Source: Lewinellaceae bacterium
GTDB lineage: Bacteria; Bacteroidota; Bacteroidia; Chitinophagales; Saprospiraceae
DNA: 64,000 bases
Assembly (NCBI GenBank): GCA_020636375.1
Contig: JACJXZ010000018.1
Coordinates: 124,001 to 188,000, forward strand
Direction: 5' to 3'
This document shows positions 52,902-61,302 of the stretch, piece after piece. Under the pieces are notes generated by a model. It ran no database searches. It saw nothing but the letters and a program-made list of their open reading frames with translations, and was not told where the DNA came from. The position numbers were made by a program, and so were the translations under genes. Within the stretch, counting starts at the first letter, position 1. Each line of letters starts with the position of its first letter.

Positions 52902-53714
52902 ATGACTACTCCTGTAACCAAAAAATTCAACCCGGCCGGCCCGCTCGGGTTGGGGCTGCTGGCAGCCCTCCTGGCGCTGGCTTTTTCCTGCAAAAAAGAC
53001 AAGGCAGAGCCGGCAGAGGAATGCGGCCTTTGGGAATACGAAGGCGAATACGGGCCCGACCACTGGGGAAACCTGGCGCCGGTTTGCCAGGAATACGCCT
53101 TCTGTGGCGGCAGCGCCCAGTCGCCGGTCGACATAACCGGCGCGGCTCCGGATGCCTCCCTCGAAGCGTTGGCCACCATCTACGCGGCCAGCAGCACCCA
53201 CATCATACACAACGGGCACACCCTCGAATTCGAGGTGGAGGAAGGCACCAGCGCCCTGGAGCTGAACGGAGAGGAATACGAACTGCTCCAGTTCCACTTC
53301 CACGCCCAGAGCGAGCATACCATCGGCGGTGCGGCCCACCACATGGAAGCCCATTTCGTGCATGCGAATGCCGCCACCGGCGACCGCGCCGTCATAGGCG
53401 TGATGTTCAAAGACGGGGCCGAGAATGCCTTCCTGAAACCGTTCATGAACCACCTGCCGCACCACGGCGCCCCCCCGTACACCTCGCCGGCCAGCTTCGA
53501 CCCCGCCGGGGCCTTTCCCGCCGACCGCGATTATTTCACCTATCCGGGTTCGCTGACCACCCCCAACTACGAAGAAAACGTCACCTGGTTCGTGCTCGAA
53601 CACCCGGTGGAAGCCTCCACCGAACAAATCCTGCGCTTCCGCGACCTCATGCCCAAGAACTACCGGCCCCAGGCGGACATCGGGGCGAGGCAGATACGGC
53701 ATTACCAGGATTGA
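52902..53714 (+). CDS. Alpha-class carbonic anhydrase, lipoprotein
   Basis: The 270 codons encode an alpha-carbonic anhydrase: W-x-Y near the start, Q-S-P-V-D-I, and zinc ligands His132 and His134 in Q-F-H-F-H with His151 in M-E-A-H-F-V-H. The 17-residue spacing fits bacterial alpha enzymes. The N-terminus has a signal with lipobox L-A-F-S-C and K-K-D after it, so the enzyme is likely anchored in the outer or inner membrane facing the periplasm or surface. It interconverts CO2 and bicarbonate. It is monocistronic, with 98 bp to the next gene. Confidence 0.93.
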   Translation: MTTPVTKKFNPAGPLGLGLLAALLALAFSCKKDKAEPAEECGLWEYEGEYGPDHWGNLAPVCQEYAFCGGSAQSPVDITGAAPDASLEALATIYAASSTHIIHNGHTLEFEVEEGTSALELNGEEYELLQFHFHAQSEHTIGGAAHHMEAHFVHANAATGDRAVIGVMFKDGAENAFLKPFMNHLPHHGAPPYTSPASFDPAGAFPADRDYFTYPGSLTTPNYEENVTWFVLEHPVEASTEQILRFRDLMPKNYRPQADIGARQIRHYQD

Positions 53715-53812
53715 ACCGGAGCAGAGGAAAGACAGCACGTAGGCAATAACCACTGAACAATTTTAACCTGCCGCTGCAAACATCATATACATTTCAAAAT
53801 CAGCAATTTACC

Positions 53813-54856
53813 ATGAGACCGACAATTATTCTTCTCGTTTCCTTTTTATTTTTTACCGGATACATCAATGATATCCATGCACAGGTTCTGGAAGAAAATG
53901 TCAGGGATCCGTGGGGAACATTAGCAGACAAAGTCTCGGGCCAGTTGATTTTAGAGAGTGTTGACGGAACCAAGTATACAATCGACGATTATATATTCTT
54001 TGCCACAAAAGACGAAACCACCAGGGAATATTTACCCGATGACCGGGAAAATGATTACGGATCGGGATCAATCATGGGAGCTTTCCCCAGCAAAGAACCT
54101 TACGGCGACAATTTGCCCTCACTTCCATATGCTATAGCGGAAAAGTACAAGTCAGATGCTTTGGGATTAGGTATCGTTTCCGATTGTTTAGATAACATCA
54201 AAGAGGACTGGGCCTCCCTCAAGTCATACCTCCAGATAGGAATCGACCCGGATATTTCCAATGAACTGAATTGGCGTACTGACGTCCCTAACTGGTCAAG
54301 CGATGAGACAGGTTTTTATCCCGAAGCAGTACCAGGATTTAAAATCAAGATTCATTTTTCTGATGTAGAGGAAAGCATTGAAACTGCTGACGGCCTGATG
54401 TGCACCGTTGATACAGGCGCACCCGATTTAACATTGAGGTTGGGTTCGACCGACCCCCAAAATCAAACTGCTTTCTCTTCTCATTTTGTAAACAGTGGCC
54501 CCTGGGAGAATTGGAACGATGATTACAGAACGGCTGCAAAAACACTGATTAACGCCAGTGTCACCGTCGAGTTTACCGATAGCGACGGAGAAAAGAATTC
54601 CTACACATTAGTTTTGCTATTATCAGGCGGCCTGCTGCCAGTCTTCTTGCTGGCCTTGGGGCATTTCTGCCGTACCTTGTATAAACCTAGGTACGGCAGA
54701 AACTCCTTCCAGAGTGAAGGCCTCCTGGGCGGCAGAAATGACATCCAGCTGGGTAGGGTGCTGATTGAGGCGAAGGTTCCCGCCCATAGTGGAGCTACGG
54801 AAGGCGGTTCTTCAACGAAGAGCAGCCGCAAAAGACGCCATAGATTATGCCGTTAA
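53813..54856 (+). CDS. Secreted protein of unknown function with odd C-terminus
   Basis: The 347 codons start with a signal peptide (MRPTIILLVS...DIHAQ). Residues ~25-260 are acidic, Asp/Tyr/Trp-rich and look like a globular secreted domain with no family I recognise. The base composition is lower in GC than that of its neighbours. From about residue 265 the sequence changes to a hydrophobic stretch, then a basic tail (S-S-R-K-R-R-H-R). This part is encoded by a GC-rich segment containing a perfect 14-bp palindrome, so the original C-terminus may have been replaced by inserted DNA. Confidence 0.55.
   Translation: MRPTIILLVSFLFFTGYINDIHAQVLEENVRDPWGTLADKVSGQLILESVDGTKYTIDDYIFFATKDETTREYLPDDRENDYGSGSIMGAFPSKEPYGDNLPSLPYAIAEKYKSDALGLGIVSDCLDNIKEDWASLKSYLQIGIDPDISNELNWRTDVPNWSSDETGFYPEAVPGFKIKIHFSDVEESIETADGLMCTVDTGAPDLTLRLGSTDPQNQTAFSSHFVNSGPWENWNDDYRTAAKTLINASVTVEFTDSDGEKNSYTLVLLLSGGLLPVFLLALGHFCRTLYKPRYGRNSFQSEGLLGGRNDIQLGRVLIEAKVPAHSGATEGGSSTKSSRKRRHRLCR
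54664..54702. repeat. Perfect 14-bp inverted repeat
   Basis: TTTCTGCCGTACCT (54664-54677) and its exact complement (54689-54702) flank an 11-base loop inside the 3' part of the preceding coding frame. A related GGCAGAAATG occurs again at 54732. It may mark an insertion. Confidence 0.6.
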
Positions 54857-55084
54857 GTATAGGCTATTCCTCTAACGTTGGACGCCCAATTGAGCCTGCG
54901 TACACCGTACGCCGCCCAAGACTGCCATTGGCCTCGTACATCCCCGAATCGAGTTGGGGCAGGCTGTACACGACCTCGGCCCCTTTGTCTAACGTTAAGC
55001 AGATAGCCCCTTTTAAAAAACGCCCCCTGGTTTTCAGAGGTTAGCGAACGGCGAATTGCGAACACTCCCTGGCATGTTCCAGGG

Positions 55085-55262
55085 TATTTCCACCCATTTC
55101 CATGTATTTCCATGTATTTCCATGTATTTCCACATTTCCATATATTTCCATGTATCTCCTCCCCTTTCCCCCCATTTCCATGTATTTCCACTCATTTCCC
55201 CATTTCCAGGTATCTCCAGGTATCTCCATGTTTCCAGGTATCTCCCCCCCTTTCCTCCCATT
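55085..55262 (-). repeat. ATTTCCA-rich tandem repeat (reverse of the 50.1-kb repeat)
   Basis: About 178 bp of CATTTCC / ATGTATTTCC / AGGTATCTCC units; on the minus strand this reads TGGAAATACA like the repeat at 50119. It fills much of the 467-bp gap before pntAA. The rest (54857-55084) has two TCTAACGTT direct repeats 118 bp apart and no gene. Confidence 0.75.
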
Positions 55263-55323
55263 TCTTTGGAAATATGAAAATATCTAGTAATTTCGGGCGA
55301 ACGAAAAACAGAAGCATTCCAAT

Positions 55324-56418
55324 ATGAAGCTTGCCATCCCCAGGGAGCTTGAGGACACGCGCGTAGCGATGGTTCCTGAAGTTGCCGAAAAAGCGAAGGC
55401 CCTCGGCCTTGAGATCCTCATCGAAGAAGGCGCCGGGGCTTCTTCTTTTTACTCCGACCAGGATTATGCATCAGCGGCTACCGTAACCACCCGGGAAAAG
55501 CTGCTTTCGGAGGCGGACATGCTGCTGAGCATCAACCCGCTTTCCGACGAGGAGTACAGGAAACTGAAGAAAGGAACAGTGGTTATTTCACAGTTCCAGC
55601 CCTTCCTCTACCCGGAGGTCACCGACAAGCTGCGCGGCATGGGCCTGCGCGGCATCAGCCTGGACATGATCCCGCGCACCACGCTGGCTCAGGCCATGGA
55701 CGTCCTCTCTTCCATGGCCTCCATTGCCGGCTACAAGGCGGTGCTGGAGGCGGCCCGCTACCTGCCCCGCTATTTCCCCATGATGATCACCGCCGCCGGC
55801 AGCGTACGCCCGGCCAAGGTGCTGGTGCTGGGCGCCGGCGTGGCCGGCCTGCAGGCCATCGCCACCGCCAAGCGCCTCGGCTCCATGGTAGAAGCTTCGG
55901 ATACCCGCCTGGCCGCCAAGGAGGAGGTGAAGAGCCTCGGCGCCAAATTCGTCGAGGTGGAAGGGGCTCGGGAAGACAAGGACGCCGGGGGCTATGCCGT
56001 TGAGCAGACCAAGGAGTTCCTGGAGCGGCAGCGGCAGGAGGTGCAGAACCGCGCCATAAAGTCCGACATCATCATCACCACCGCTCAGGTGCGCGGCCGC
56101 AAGGCGCCCATGCTGGTGCCCAAAGAAACGGTGGAGCAGATGCGGGCCGGCTCAGTCATCGTCGACCTGGCGGCCTCCACCGGCGGCAACTGCGAGCTGA
56201 CGAAGGACAACGAGGTGGTCGTCCACAACGGCGTGACCATCATCGGCAACTCCAACCTGGCAGGCCTGATGCCGCAGGACGCGAGCCTGCTCTACGCCAA
56301 CAACGTACTCAACTTCCTCAAGATCCTGGTCAAGGACGGACAGCTGACGCTCGATATGGACAACGAGATCATCCGCGGCGCCTACTTTACCGCCGAGACG
56401 GAAGCGCAGAAGCAATAG
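55324..56418 (+). CDS. pntAA: NAD(P) transhydrogenase subunit alpha, NAD-binding part (PntAA)
   Basis: The 364 codons form domain I of proton-translocating transhydrogenase. It has the alanine-dehydrogenase/PNT N-terminal fold (I-P-R-E-x-x-x-x-R-V-A-x-V-P-E) and a Rossmann motif V-L-G-A-G-V-A-G-L-Q (around residue 170). It also has the mobile-loop region and the G-R-K-A-P-M-L-V segment. It binds NAD(H) and exchanges hydride with PntB domain III while protons move inward. In many Bacteroidota the alpha subunit is split as here. It is the first gene of the operon. Confidence 0.96.
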   Translation: MKLAIPRELEDTRVAMVPEVAEKAKALGLEILIEEGAGASSFYSDQDYASAATVTTREKLLSEADMLLSINPLSDEEYRKLKKGTVVISQFQPFLYPEVTDKLRGMGLRGISLDMIPRTTLAQAMDVLSSMASIAGYKAVLEAARYLPRYFPMMITAAGSVRPAKVLVLGAGVAGLQAIATAKRLGSMVEASDTRLAAKEEVKSLGAKFVEVEGAREDKDAGGYAVEQTKEFLERQRQEVQNRAIKSDIIITTAQVRGRKAPMLVPKETVEQMRAGSVIVDLAASTGGNCELTKDNEVVVHNGVTIIGNSNLAGLMPQDASLLYANNVLNFLKILVKDGQLTLDMDNEIIRGAYFTAETEAQKQ

Positions 56419-56420
56419 CT

Positions 56421-56560
56421 GGACAGGGTGAAGAGGAGACAGGGTGAAGAGGAGACAGGGTGAACAGGAGACAGGGTGAACAGGAGACAGGATGAACAGG
56501 AGACAGGGTGAACAAGAGACAGGGTGAACAAGAGACAGGGTGAACAGGAGACAGGATGAA
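56421..56560 (+). repeat. 16-bp tandem repeats between pntAA and pntAB
   Basis: Eight full units of the form [GC]AGGAGACAGGGTGAA (56433-56560) and a partial one begin 3 bases after the pntAA stop. Variants have AAGAGAC or GGATGAA. Each unit contains AGGAG, a Shine-Dalgarno-like string, but no start codon is near. The 287-bp spacer is otherwise empty until pntAB. Confidence 0.85.
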
Positions 56561-56705
56561 CAGGATTTACAGGTTGCGAAGCCCAGGGCCTGCGGACGGC
56601 CTGGTGTTGAAATCGGACACGAGCGAAGCGACTGACGAAGTAAATCGAAAGTAGGCATTGCCTCACAGATTTTTTTGAAGAAAAGAAAACAAAACAACCA
56701 CCGGT

Positions 56706-57020
56706 ATGGACGGTTTCATTCAATTTTTCGAGGATTACCAACTCCTCATCTACCTGCTGGTTTTCACGATCATTCTCGGCTTTGAGGTCATTTCCAAGGT
56801 GCCCACGGTGTTGCACACGCCCCTGATGTCGGGTGCCAACGCCATCAGCGGGGTGGTCGTCGTAGGCGGCATCCTGCTGGTCCGGCAGGCGGAGGCAGGA
56901 GATTACTTCTCCCTGGGCCTGGGCCTGTTCGGCATCATCATGGGCATGATCAACGCCACGGGCGGTTTCGCCGTGACGGACCGCATGCTGGAAATGTTCA
57001 AAAAGAAAAAGAAGAAGTAA
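56706..57020 (+). CDS. pntAB: NAD(P) transhydrogenase subunit alpha, membrane part (PntAB)
   Basis: The 104 codons hold three hydrophobic helices, the G-F-E-V-I-S-K-V-P-x-x-L-H-T-P-L-M-S signature and the G-A-N-A-I-S-G motif of domain II of the alpha subunit. A lysine-rich tail (K-K-K-K-K-K) ends it. pntB begins 4 bp after the stop. It forms part of the proton channel with PntB. Confidence 0.95.
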   Translation: MDGFIQFFEDYQLLIYLLVFTIILGFEVISKVPTVLHTPLMSGANAISGVVVVGGILLVRQAEAGDYFSLGLGLFGIIMGMINATGGFAVTDRMLEMFKKKKKK

Positions 57021-57023
57021 ATC

Positions 57024-58427
57024 ATGGATATCAAATTCCTGACAGACGTAGGCTTCCTGCTGGGCTCGGTGGGTTTCGTATGGGGCCTCAAACGGCTTAG
57101 TTCGCCCGACACCGCCCGCCGGGGCAACATGATCGCCAGCGTAGGCATGGGCCTGGCCATCTTGTCCATCATTTTCGCGCCCCTCAACCAGGGCGACAAC
57201 AACTACGGCTGGGTCATCGCCGGGTTGGCTATCGGCGGCATCATCGGCTATCTCATGGCCATAAGAGTGAAAATGACCGCCATGCCGCAGATGGTCTCCA
57301 TCTTCAACGGCCTGGGCGGCGCCTGCGCCGTGCTGATCGCCATGGTGGAGCTGCGGCACTACTACACCGGCGCCAGCGCCATGACCGGCGGGCAGGTCGC
57401 CATTTCCCTGACGGCCCTCTTCATCGGGGGCATCGCCTTCACGGGCAGCATGCTGGCCTGGTTCAAGCTGGAAGACTGGCTGCGGGACAACGCCCTGGTG
57501 TTGCCCAAGCACTCCATATTTAACATGATCCTGCTGGCCGTCATCCTGGCCACAGGTATTTATATCTTTATCCAGCAGATCGACGCCGGCATCGGCCTGG
57601 CGGCCCTCTTCATGCTGCTGGCCCTGCTCTATGGCGTTTCCTTCGTCGTGCCCATCGGCGGGGCGGACATGCCGGTGGTCATCTCTCTGCTCAACTCCTT
57701 CTCCGGCCTGTCGGCGGCAGCCGCCGGGCTGATCTACGGCAACAACTTCATGCTGGTGGGCGGCATCCTGGTGGGCGCTTCCGGCACCATCCTCACCGTG
57801 CTGATGTGCGAGGCGATGAACCGCTCGCTGCTCAACGTGCTCATCGGCGGCTTCGGCGGGGGCGGCACCGCTTCCAAGGGCGCTGCCGGCGAGCAGGTCG
57901 TCAAGGAAGTGACCCTCAACGACGCCGCCATACAGCTGTTCTACTCCAAATCGGTGATGATCGTCCCGGGTTACGGCCTGGCCGTGGCCCAGGCCCAGAA
58001 GGTCTGTAAGGAGATCGACGACCTGCTGGAGTCCAACGGCGTGGACGTGAAGTACGCCATCCACCCCGTCGCCGGCCGCATGCCGGGCCACATGAACGTG
58101 CTGCTGGCCGAGGCGGACGTCCCCTACCCCAAACTGCTGGACCTGGAGGACGCCAACGCCGCCCTGAAGAGCACCGACATCGTGGTCGTCGTCGGCGCCA
58201 ACGACGTGGTCAACCCTGCCGCCCTGGACGACCCCGGCAGCCCCATCTACGGCATGCCGGTCCTGCAGGTCTGGGACGCCAAAAACACCATCGTGCTCAA
58301 ACGAAGCATGAACCCGGGCTACGCCGGCATCCAGAACCCCCTGTTCTTCATGGAAAAGACGCACATGCTCTTTGGCGACGCCAAAGCGACGCTGAGCAAG
58401 CTGGTCAGCGAGATTAAGAGTTTATAG
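57024..58427 (+). CDS. pntB: NAD(P) transhydrogenase subunit beta (PntB)
   Basis: The 467 codons encode eight or nine membrane helices (residues ~1-270) followed by the NADP(H)-binding domain III. The latter has V-P-G-Y-G-L-A-V-A-Q-A-Q near residue 313, G-R-M-P-G-H-M-N-V and V-G-A-N-D-V-V-N-P-A. The length and motifs are typical. With PntAA/PntAB it makes NADPH from NADH using the proton gradient. A weak stem follows the stop, before the convergent gene at 58552. Confidence 0.97.
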   Translation: MDIKFLTDVGFLLGSVGFVWGLKRLSSPDTARRGNMIASVGMGLAILSIIFAPLNQGDNNYGWVIAGLAIGGIIGYLMAIRVKMTAMPQMVSIFNGLGGACAVLIAMVELRHYYTGASAMTGGQVAISLTALFIGGIAFTGSMLAWFKLEDWLRDNALVLPKHSIFNMILLAVILATGIYIFIQQIDAGIGLAALFMLLALLYGVSFVVPIGGADMPVVISLLNSFSGLSAAAAGLIYGNNFMLVGGILVGASGTILTVLMCEAMNRSLLNVLIGGFGGGGTASKGAAGEQVVKEVTLNDAAIQLFYSKSVMIVPGYGLAVAQAQKVCKEIDDLLESNGVDVKYAIHPVAGRMPGHMNVLLAEADVPYPKLLDLEDANAALKSTDIVVVVGANDVVNPAALDDPGSPIYGMPVLQVWDAKNTIVLKRSMNPGYAGIQNPLFFMEKTHMLFGDAKATLSKLVSEIKSL

Positions 58428-58551
58428 CAAGCAAGCCTCTTTCGCCAAGGCTTCGGCAGCTGAAAAAAGGCTGAGCCCCGTATTTTGAACAGCCTGCCTG
58501 CCTGGTTACATGAAGAGTGAATTTCCTCATTCATCGCTCTCAAAAATTGTT

Positions 58552-59895
58552 CTATTTTTGCACGACAAACTTCTTCGTAACAGAGGCCTCTTCATCCATT
58601 GAAACCACAATGGTATAATTGCCATTGGCAAAACTGCTAACATCAAAAGCAAGCTCTCCCTGCTCCAGGCTCAGGTAATTCCGCTCTGCCATCAACTGCC
58701 CCTGCATGCTGTAGATGCGGATCAGGGCAGGCTTACCCAGCTGCTCTTTCAGGGACACATTCATCGAGTTAGCTGCCGGGTTGGGAAAAAGGCTTATGCC
58801 TGTGGCCAGCTCCGGCCCGGCATCAATCAGGCCGGGGCTGCCAGGCCTGTTTGGCTCAGGTTCACACACGGCCGTGCCGTTGTTGATGGCATCGATCAAA
58901 GCCTGGATCTCCGCAATGATATAGTCGGCGTTGGATGTCGGAACGCCGCTCCCACTCTGGTACTCCACGTAGCTGATTATATTGTTCAAAGCACTGATCA
59001 CACTACTTATGCTGCCTCCTGTGCAGTATTTATATGCAGCGAGATCAAGCCTCCGGGTGATGGCCTTGGCAATACTCCCGCTGATACCGGCGGAATTGAT
59101 GTAATCTTTCAGGCTGGCTACAGCCTGGCTGATGTTGGTTTCTGATGATCTGGCGATAAATTCTGCGGCGGCGTAGGCATATTGATTCGTTGCCGCTGCA
59201 AAAGTATAACTCATGGTTGTTGTCCCTGATGTGGCGATTTGAAAGCTGGCTGTAACGTCATCAGGGCTGTTGTCTATGCTAAATATAGGTGTAGTAGCTG
59301 TAACTGGGTTGGCCTCGAAAGAGCAAAACAGGTTGTCCACTATCAGGTTGCCGGCTGTACTCGATACATTTAAAGAAGGGGTGCTCGTACTCACGTTTTC
59401 AATACCAGCTGTATTTCCGAGAGGGCTGGCCTGGTCAATGTTCTGAAAAGAGGCGGCGCCTACTACTACGAAATTTCCCCCGGTAATAGTAATGACAGAA
59501 CTTATGCTCGCTCCGCTACCCAAAGGGATATAGTAGATAGAGCTTACGGCAAATCCCGGCGAGAATGGTTGAGCAATAGCTAAAGTAGCACTTATCGAGT
59601 TATAAGAAACATTGGTGAGCGGTGAAATAGCAGTGTAAGAAAGAGAGATCACCAATAACCTATCCGTTCCTGCCGGGACGGTAAAAGGAAGGGATGTTGC
59701 AGAGGCGCCTGCCCCGTTTCCATCGTAGGTAACCTGGGCGCTGAGGGTATCTACATTCATTGCGGCAAGTAGCATCAGCATTACAAGCAGGGGCTGGAAA
59801 AGCGAAAGGGCGCGCTGCCTTTTTCCAGTTGGGCGGCAGGAATGGCGATTGGAACTGCCAAAAGGAAGGGGCGGAAGGTGTTTTAGTAGGTTCAT
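58552..59895 (-). CDS. Secreted protein F with FIMAH-like module and T9SS domain
   Basis: The 447 codons begin with a long basic leader and a signal helix ending near residue 54 (V-D-T-L-S-A-Q). A jelly-roll-like beta domain follows (V-T-Y-D-G-N-G-A-G, F-T-V-P-A-G-T-D-R-L-L-V). Then come the same FIMAH-like helical module as in proteins B-E (about 58870-59150; A-I-T-R-R-L-D-L-A-A-Y-K-Y-C) and a T9SS domain (L-F-P-N-P-A-A-N-S-M-N-V). It lacks HYR and TSP3 modules and has no HTCS next to it. Its promoter region carries the MITE-like element. Confidence 0.85.
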   Translation of the reverse strand: MNLLKHLPPLPFGSSNRHSCRPTGKRQRALSLFQPLLVMLMLLAAMNVDTLSAQVTYDGNGAGASATSLPFTVPAGTDRLLVISLSYTAISPLTNVSYNSISATLAIAQPFSPGFAVSSIYYIPLGSGASISSVITITGGNFVVVGAASFQNIDQASPLGNTAGIENVSTSTPSLNVSSTAGNLIVDNLFCSFEANPVTATTPIFSIDNSPDDVTASFQIATSGTTTMSYTFAAATNQYAYAAAEFIARSSETNISQAVASLKDYINSAGISGSIAKAITRRLDLAAYKYCTGGSISSVISALNNIISYVEYQSGSGVPTSNADYIIAEIQALIDAINNGTAVCEPEPNRPGSPGLIDAGPELATGISLFPNPAANSMNVSLKEQLGKPALIRIYSMQGQLMAERNYLSLEQGELAFDVSSFANGNYTIVVSMDEEASVTKKFVVQK

Positions 59896-59918
59896 AATTA
59901 AACGTGGTTTGTTTTAAA

Positions 59919-60274
59919 AATTTACTGATTGTAACGGATTGCGTAGCTGGAAGGGGCAAAGGGTAGCGGCCGTGTCTCCTTAGTCCCGTAGGGACGATGG
60001 CTCATTGCCAGGGCCGATAGGCCCTGGATTAATGGCCATGTACGCCCTAGTCCTGCCCCAAAGGGGCCACTATGTGGTAAGGACGACAGCCAATCGCCGC
60101 AATGCCCTGGCGCCTTTTGGGCTATCGCTCTTACAGAGCTCTGGGAACGCCTCTATGACAACCAGGGCCTCACGGCCCTGGCAATGGACTAACATCCCTA
60201 CGGGATTATGGCCTTCCAATGTCGGGCCGCGGATCACCAAAGGCAGCTACGCAATCTGTTACAATCAGAAAATT
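59919..60274. mobile_element. 356-bp MITE-like element with nested inverted repeats
   Basis: Terminal inverted repeats of 31 bp (59919-59949 and 60244-60274, two mismatches; core CTGATTGTAAC) enclose a second inverted pair of ~48 bp (59980-60027 and 60162-60208). Each inner arm is itself a double hairpin (TCCCGTAGGGA and CCAGGGCC-N4-GGCCCTGG). No transposase is encoded. It lies between gene F and the gene at 60526. Bases 60275-60525 hold no clear gene. Confidence 0.75.
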
Positions 60275-60525
60275 TAGTTATTTGTAAGATGATATCGACG
60301 CAGCATGGTTTCTTGTTCCATACAAATCAGGCATTAAGCCCGACAGGCTCAACAGATGGAGGGTATCAAATTCGGGGGGATGGAAAAAGGAATTTTCAGG
60401 ATGGTTACCGGGAGAAAGCAGGAACAATATATCCTGATGACCAAATATACAGAAAGCTTTTATTTTATCGACAAGATTTATGCATAAATAATTACTTTGC
60501 ACCAAAACCGCAGCCATACCCAACT

Positions 60526-61062
60526 ATGATGAAACCGTTTTTTTTCCTGGCAGCGCTTGCGTTTTTACTGCTCCTGCCGGCCGGCCTCTCCGCCCAGAAA
60601 ATAGAGGTGGAAAAGCGCGTGTCCCCGGAAAAAGCGCCCGCTCTCATGCAGCAGTTCCTCCGGGAAAAATACCCGGAAAAGCGGCGGGTGAAATACTACG
60701 AAGAGCGCAACGAGTCCGGCCGTTTCTTCGAGGCGAAGTTCTGCTTCGACAAATTGCGCTACAGCGTGAAGTTCACTCCGGAAGGGCAGCTGGTGGACAC
60801 GGAGCGCAAAGTGAAATTCCGGCAGCTTCCAGCCCAACTGTCGGAACAGATCAACCGGCAACTCAGCGAACAATTCCAGCGGTATAAGGTGGTAAAAACC
60901 CAGGAAATCCTGGAAGGCGGCCGGGTGGCCGGTTACGAACTGGAGATCAAGGGCAAAAAAGGAGGCGAGCTGGGTTACTTCGAAGGGCAGTTCGATGCGC
61001 AGGGGCGGCAGCAGGGCCTGCGCACCATCGAACAGCCGCCGAATGATTATCTGTTCTTTTGA
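60526..61062 (+). CDS. Small secreted PepSY-like protein
   Basis: The frame is open from 60208, but the start at 60526 is chosen because it opens a signal peptide (MMKPFFFLAA...GLSAQ). The 155-residue mature part is charged (E-K-Y-P-E-K-R-R-V-K-Y-Y-E-E) with alternating strands, similar to PepSY-like/BLIP-type periplasmic domains. A role as a periplasmic inhibitor or binding protein is only suggested by the fold. The next gene, on the same strand, begins 240 bp later. Confidence 0.7.
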   Translation: MMKPFFFLAALAFLLLLPAGLSAQKIEVEKRVSPEKAPALMQQFLREKYPEKRRVKYYEERNESGRFFEAKFCFDKLRYSVKFTPEGQLVDTERKVKFRQLPAQLSEQINRQLSEQFQRYKVVKTQEILEGGRVAGYELEIKGKKGGELGYFEGQFDAQGRQQGLRTIEQPPNDYLFF

Positions 61063-61091
61063 ATTATTCGCAAGGCGACTATTCCACAGGG

Positions 61092-61172
61092 TCAACCTGC
61101 CAGGTTTCGGCTTGGCTCGGGAATGGGCAACCCGGCAGCGCCCGCCTGCTGTGCCAGCGGCCGGCAGGTTGA
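61092..61172. repeat. Inverted repeat upstream of the DUF2490 gene
   Basis: TCAACCTGCC (61092-61101) pairs exactly with GGCAGGTTGA (61163-61172). A third CCGGCAGATTGA-like copy occurs near 61270. It lies within the 240-bp gap, otherwise empty. Confidence 0.4.
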
Positions 61173-61302
61173 TCAGAGACGCAACAGCACGGCCTGTGAA
61201 ATGCTGCCGACGAAAACCGTCTTCGACAAACGCTGCCGGGTTCAGCCAGGTGGGATCACCCCGCAAACCCGGCAGATTGAAGGCCATTCTGTTGAAAGAG
61301 AC

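Noticed and set aside
54870..55002. Possible integron attC site (TCTAACGTT twice, ending GTTAAGC)
   Set aside because: The two strings are direct rather than inverted, the inner arms do not pair collinearly, and no integrase or cassette array is present.
56433..56560. CRISPR array or chain of ribosome binding sites
   Set aside because: The 16-bp units are directly abutting with no spacers, and no start codon follows any AGGAG at a proper distance.
56382..58364. Minus-strand frame of 660 codons, His/Asp/Gly-rich
   Set aside because: It is antisense to pntB and pntAB; the composition is that of a reverse-complement shadow and its end runs through the 16-bp tandem repeats.
60005..60277. 90-codon plus-strand frame
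   Set aside because: It runs through the nested inverted repeats of the 356-bp element; the peptide merely reflects the palindromes.
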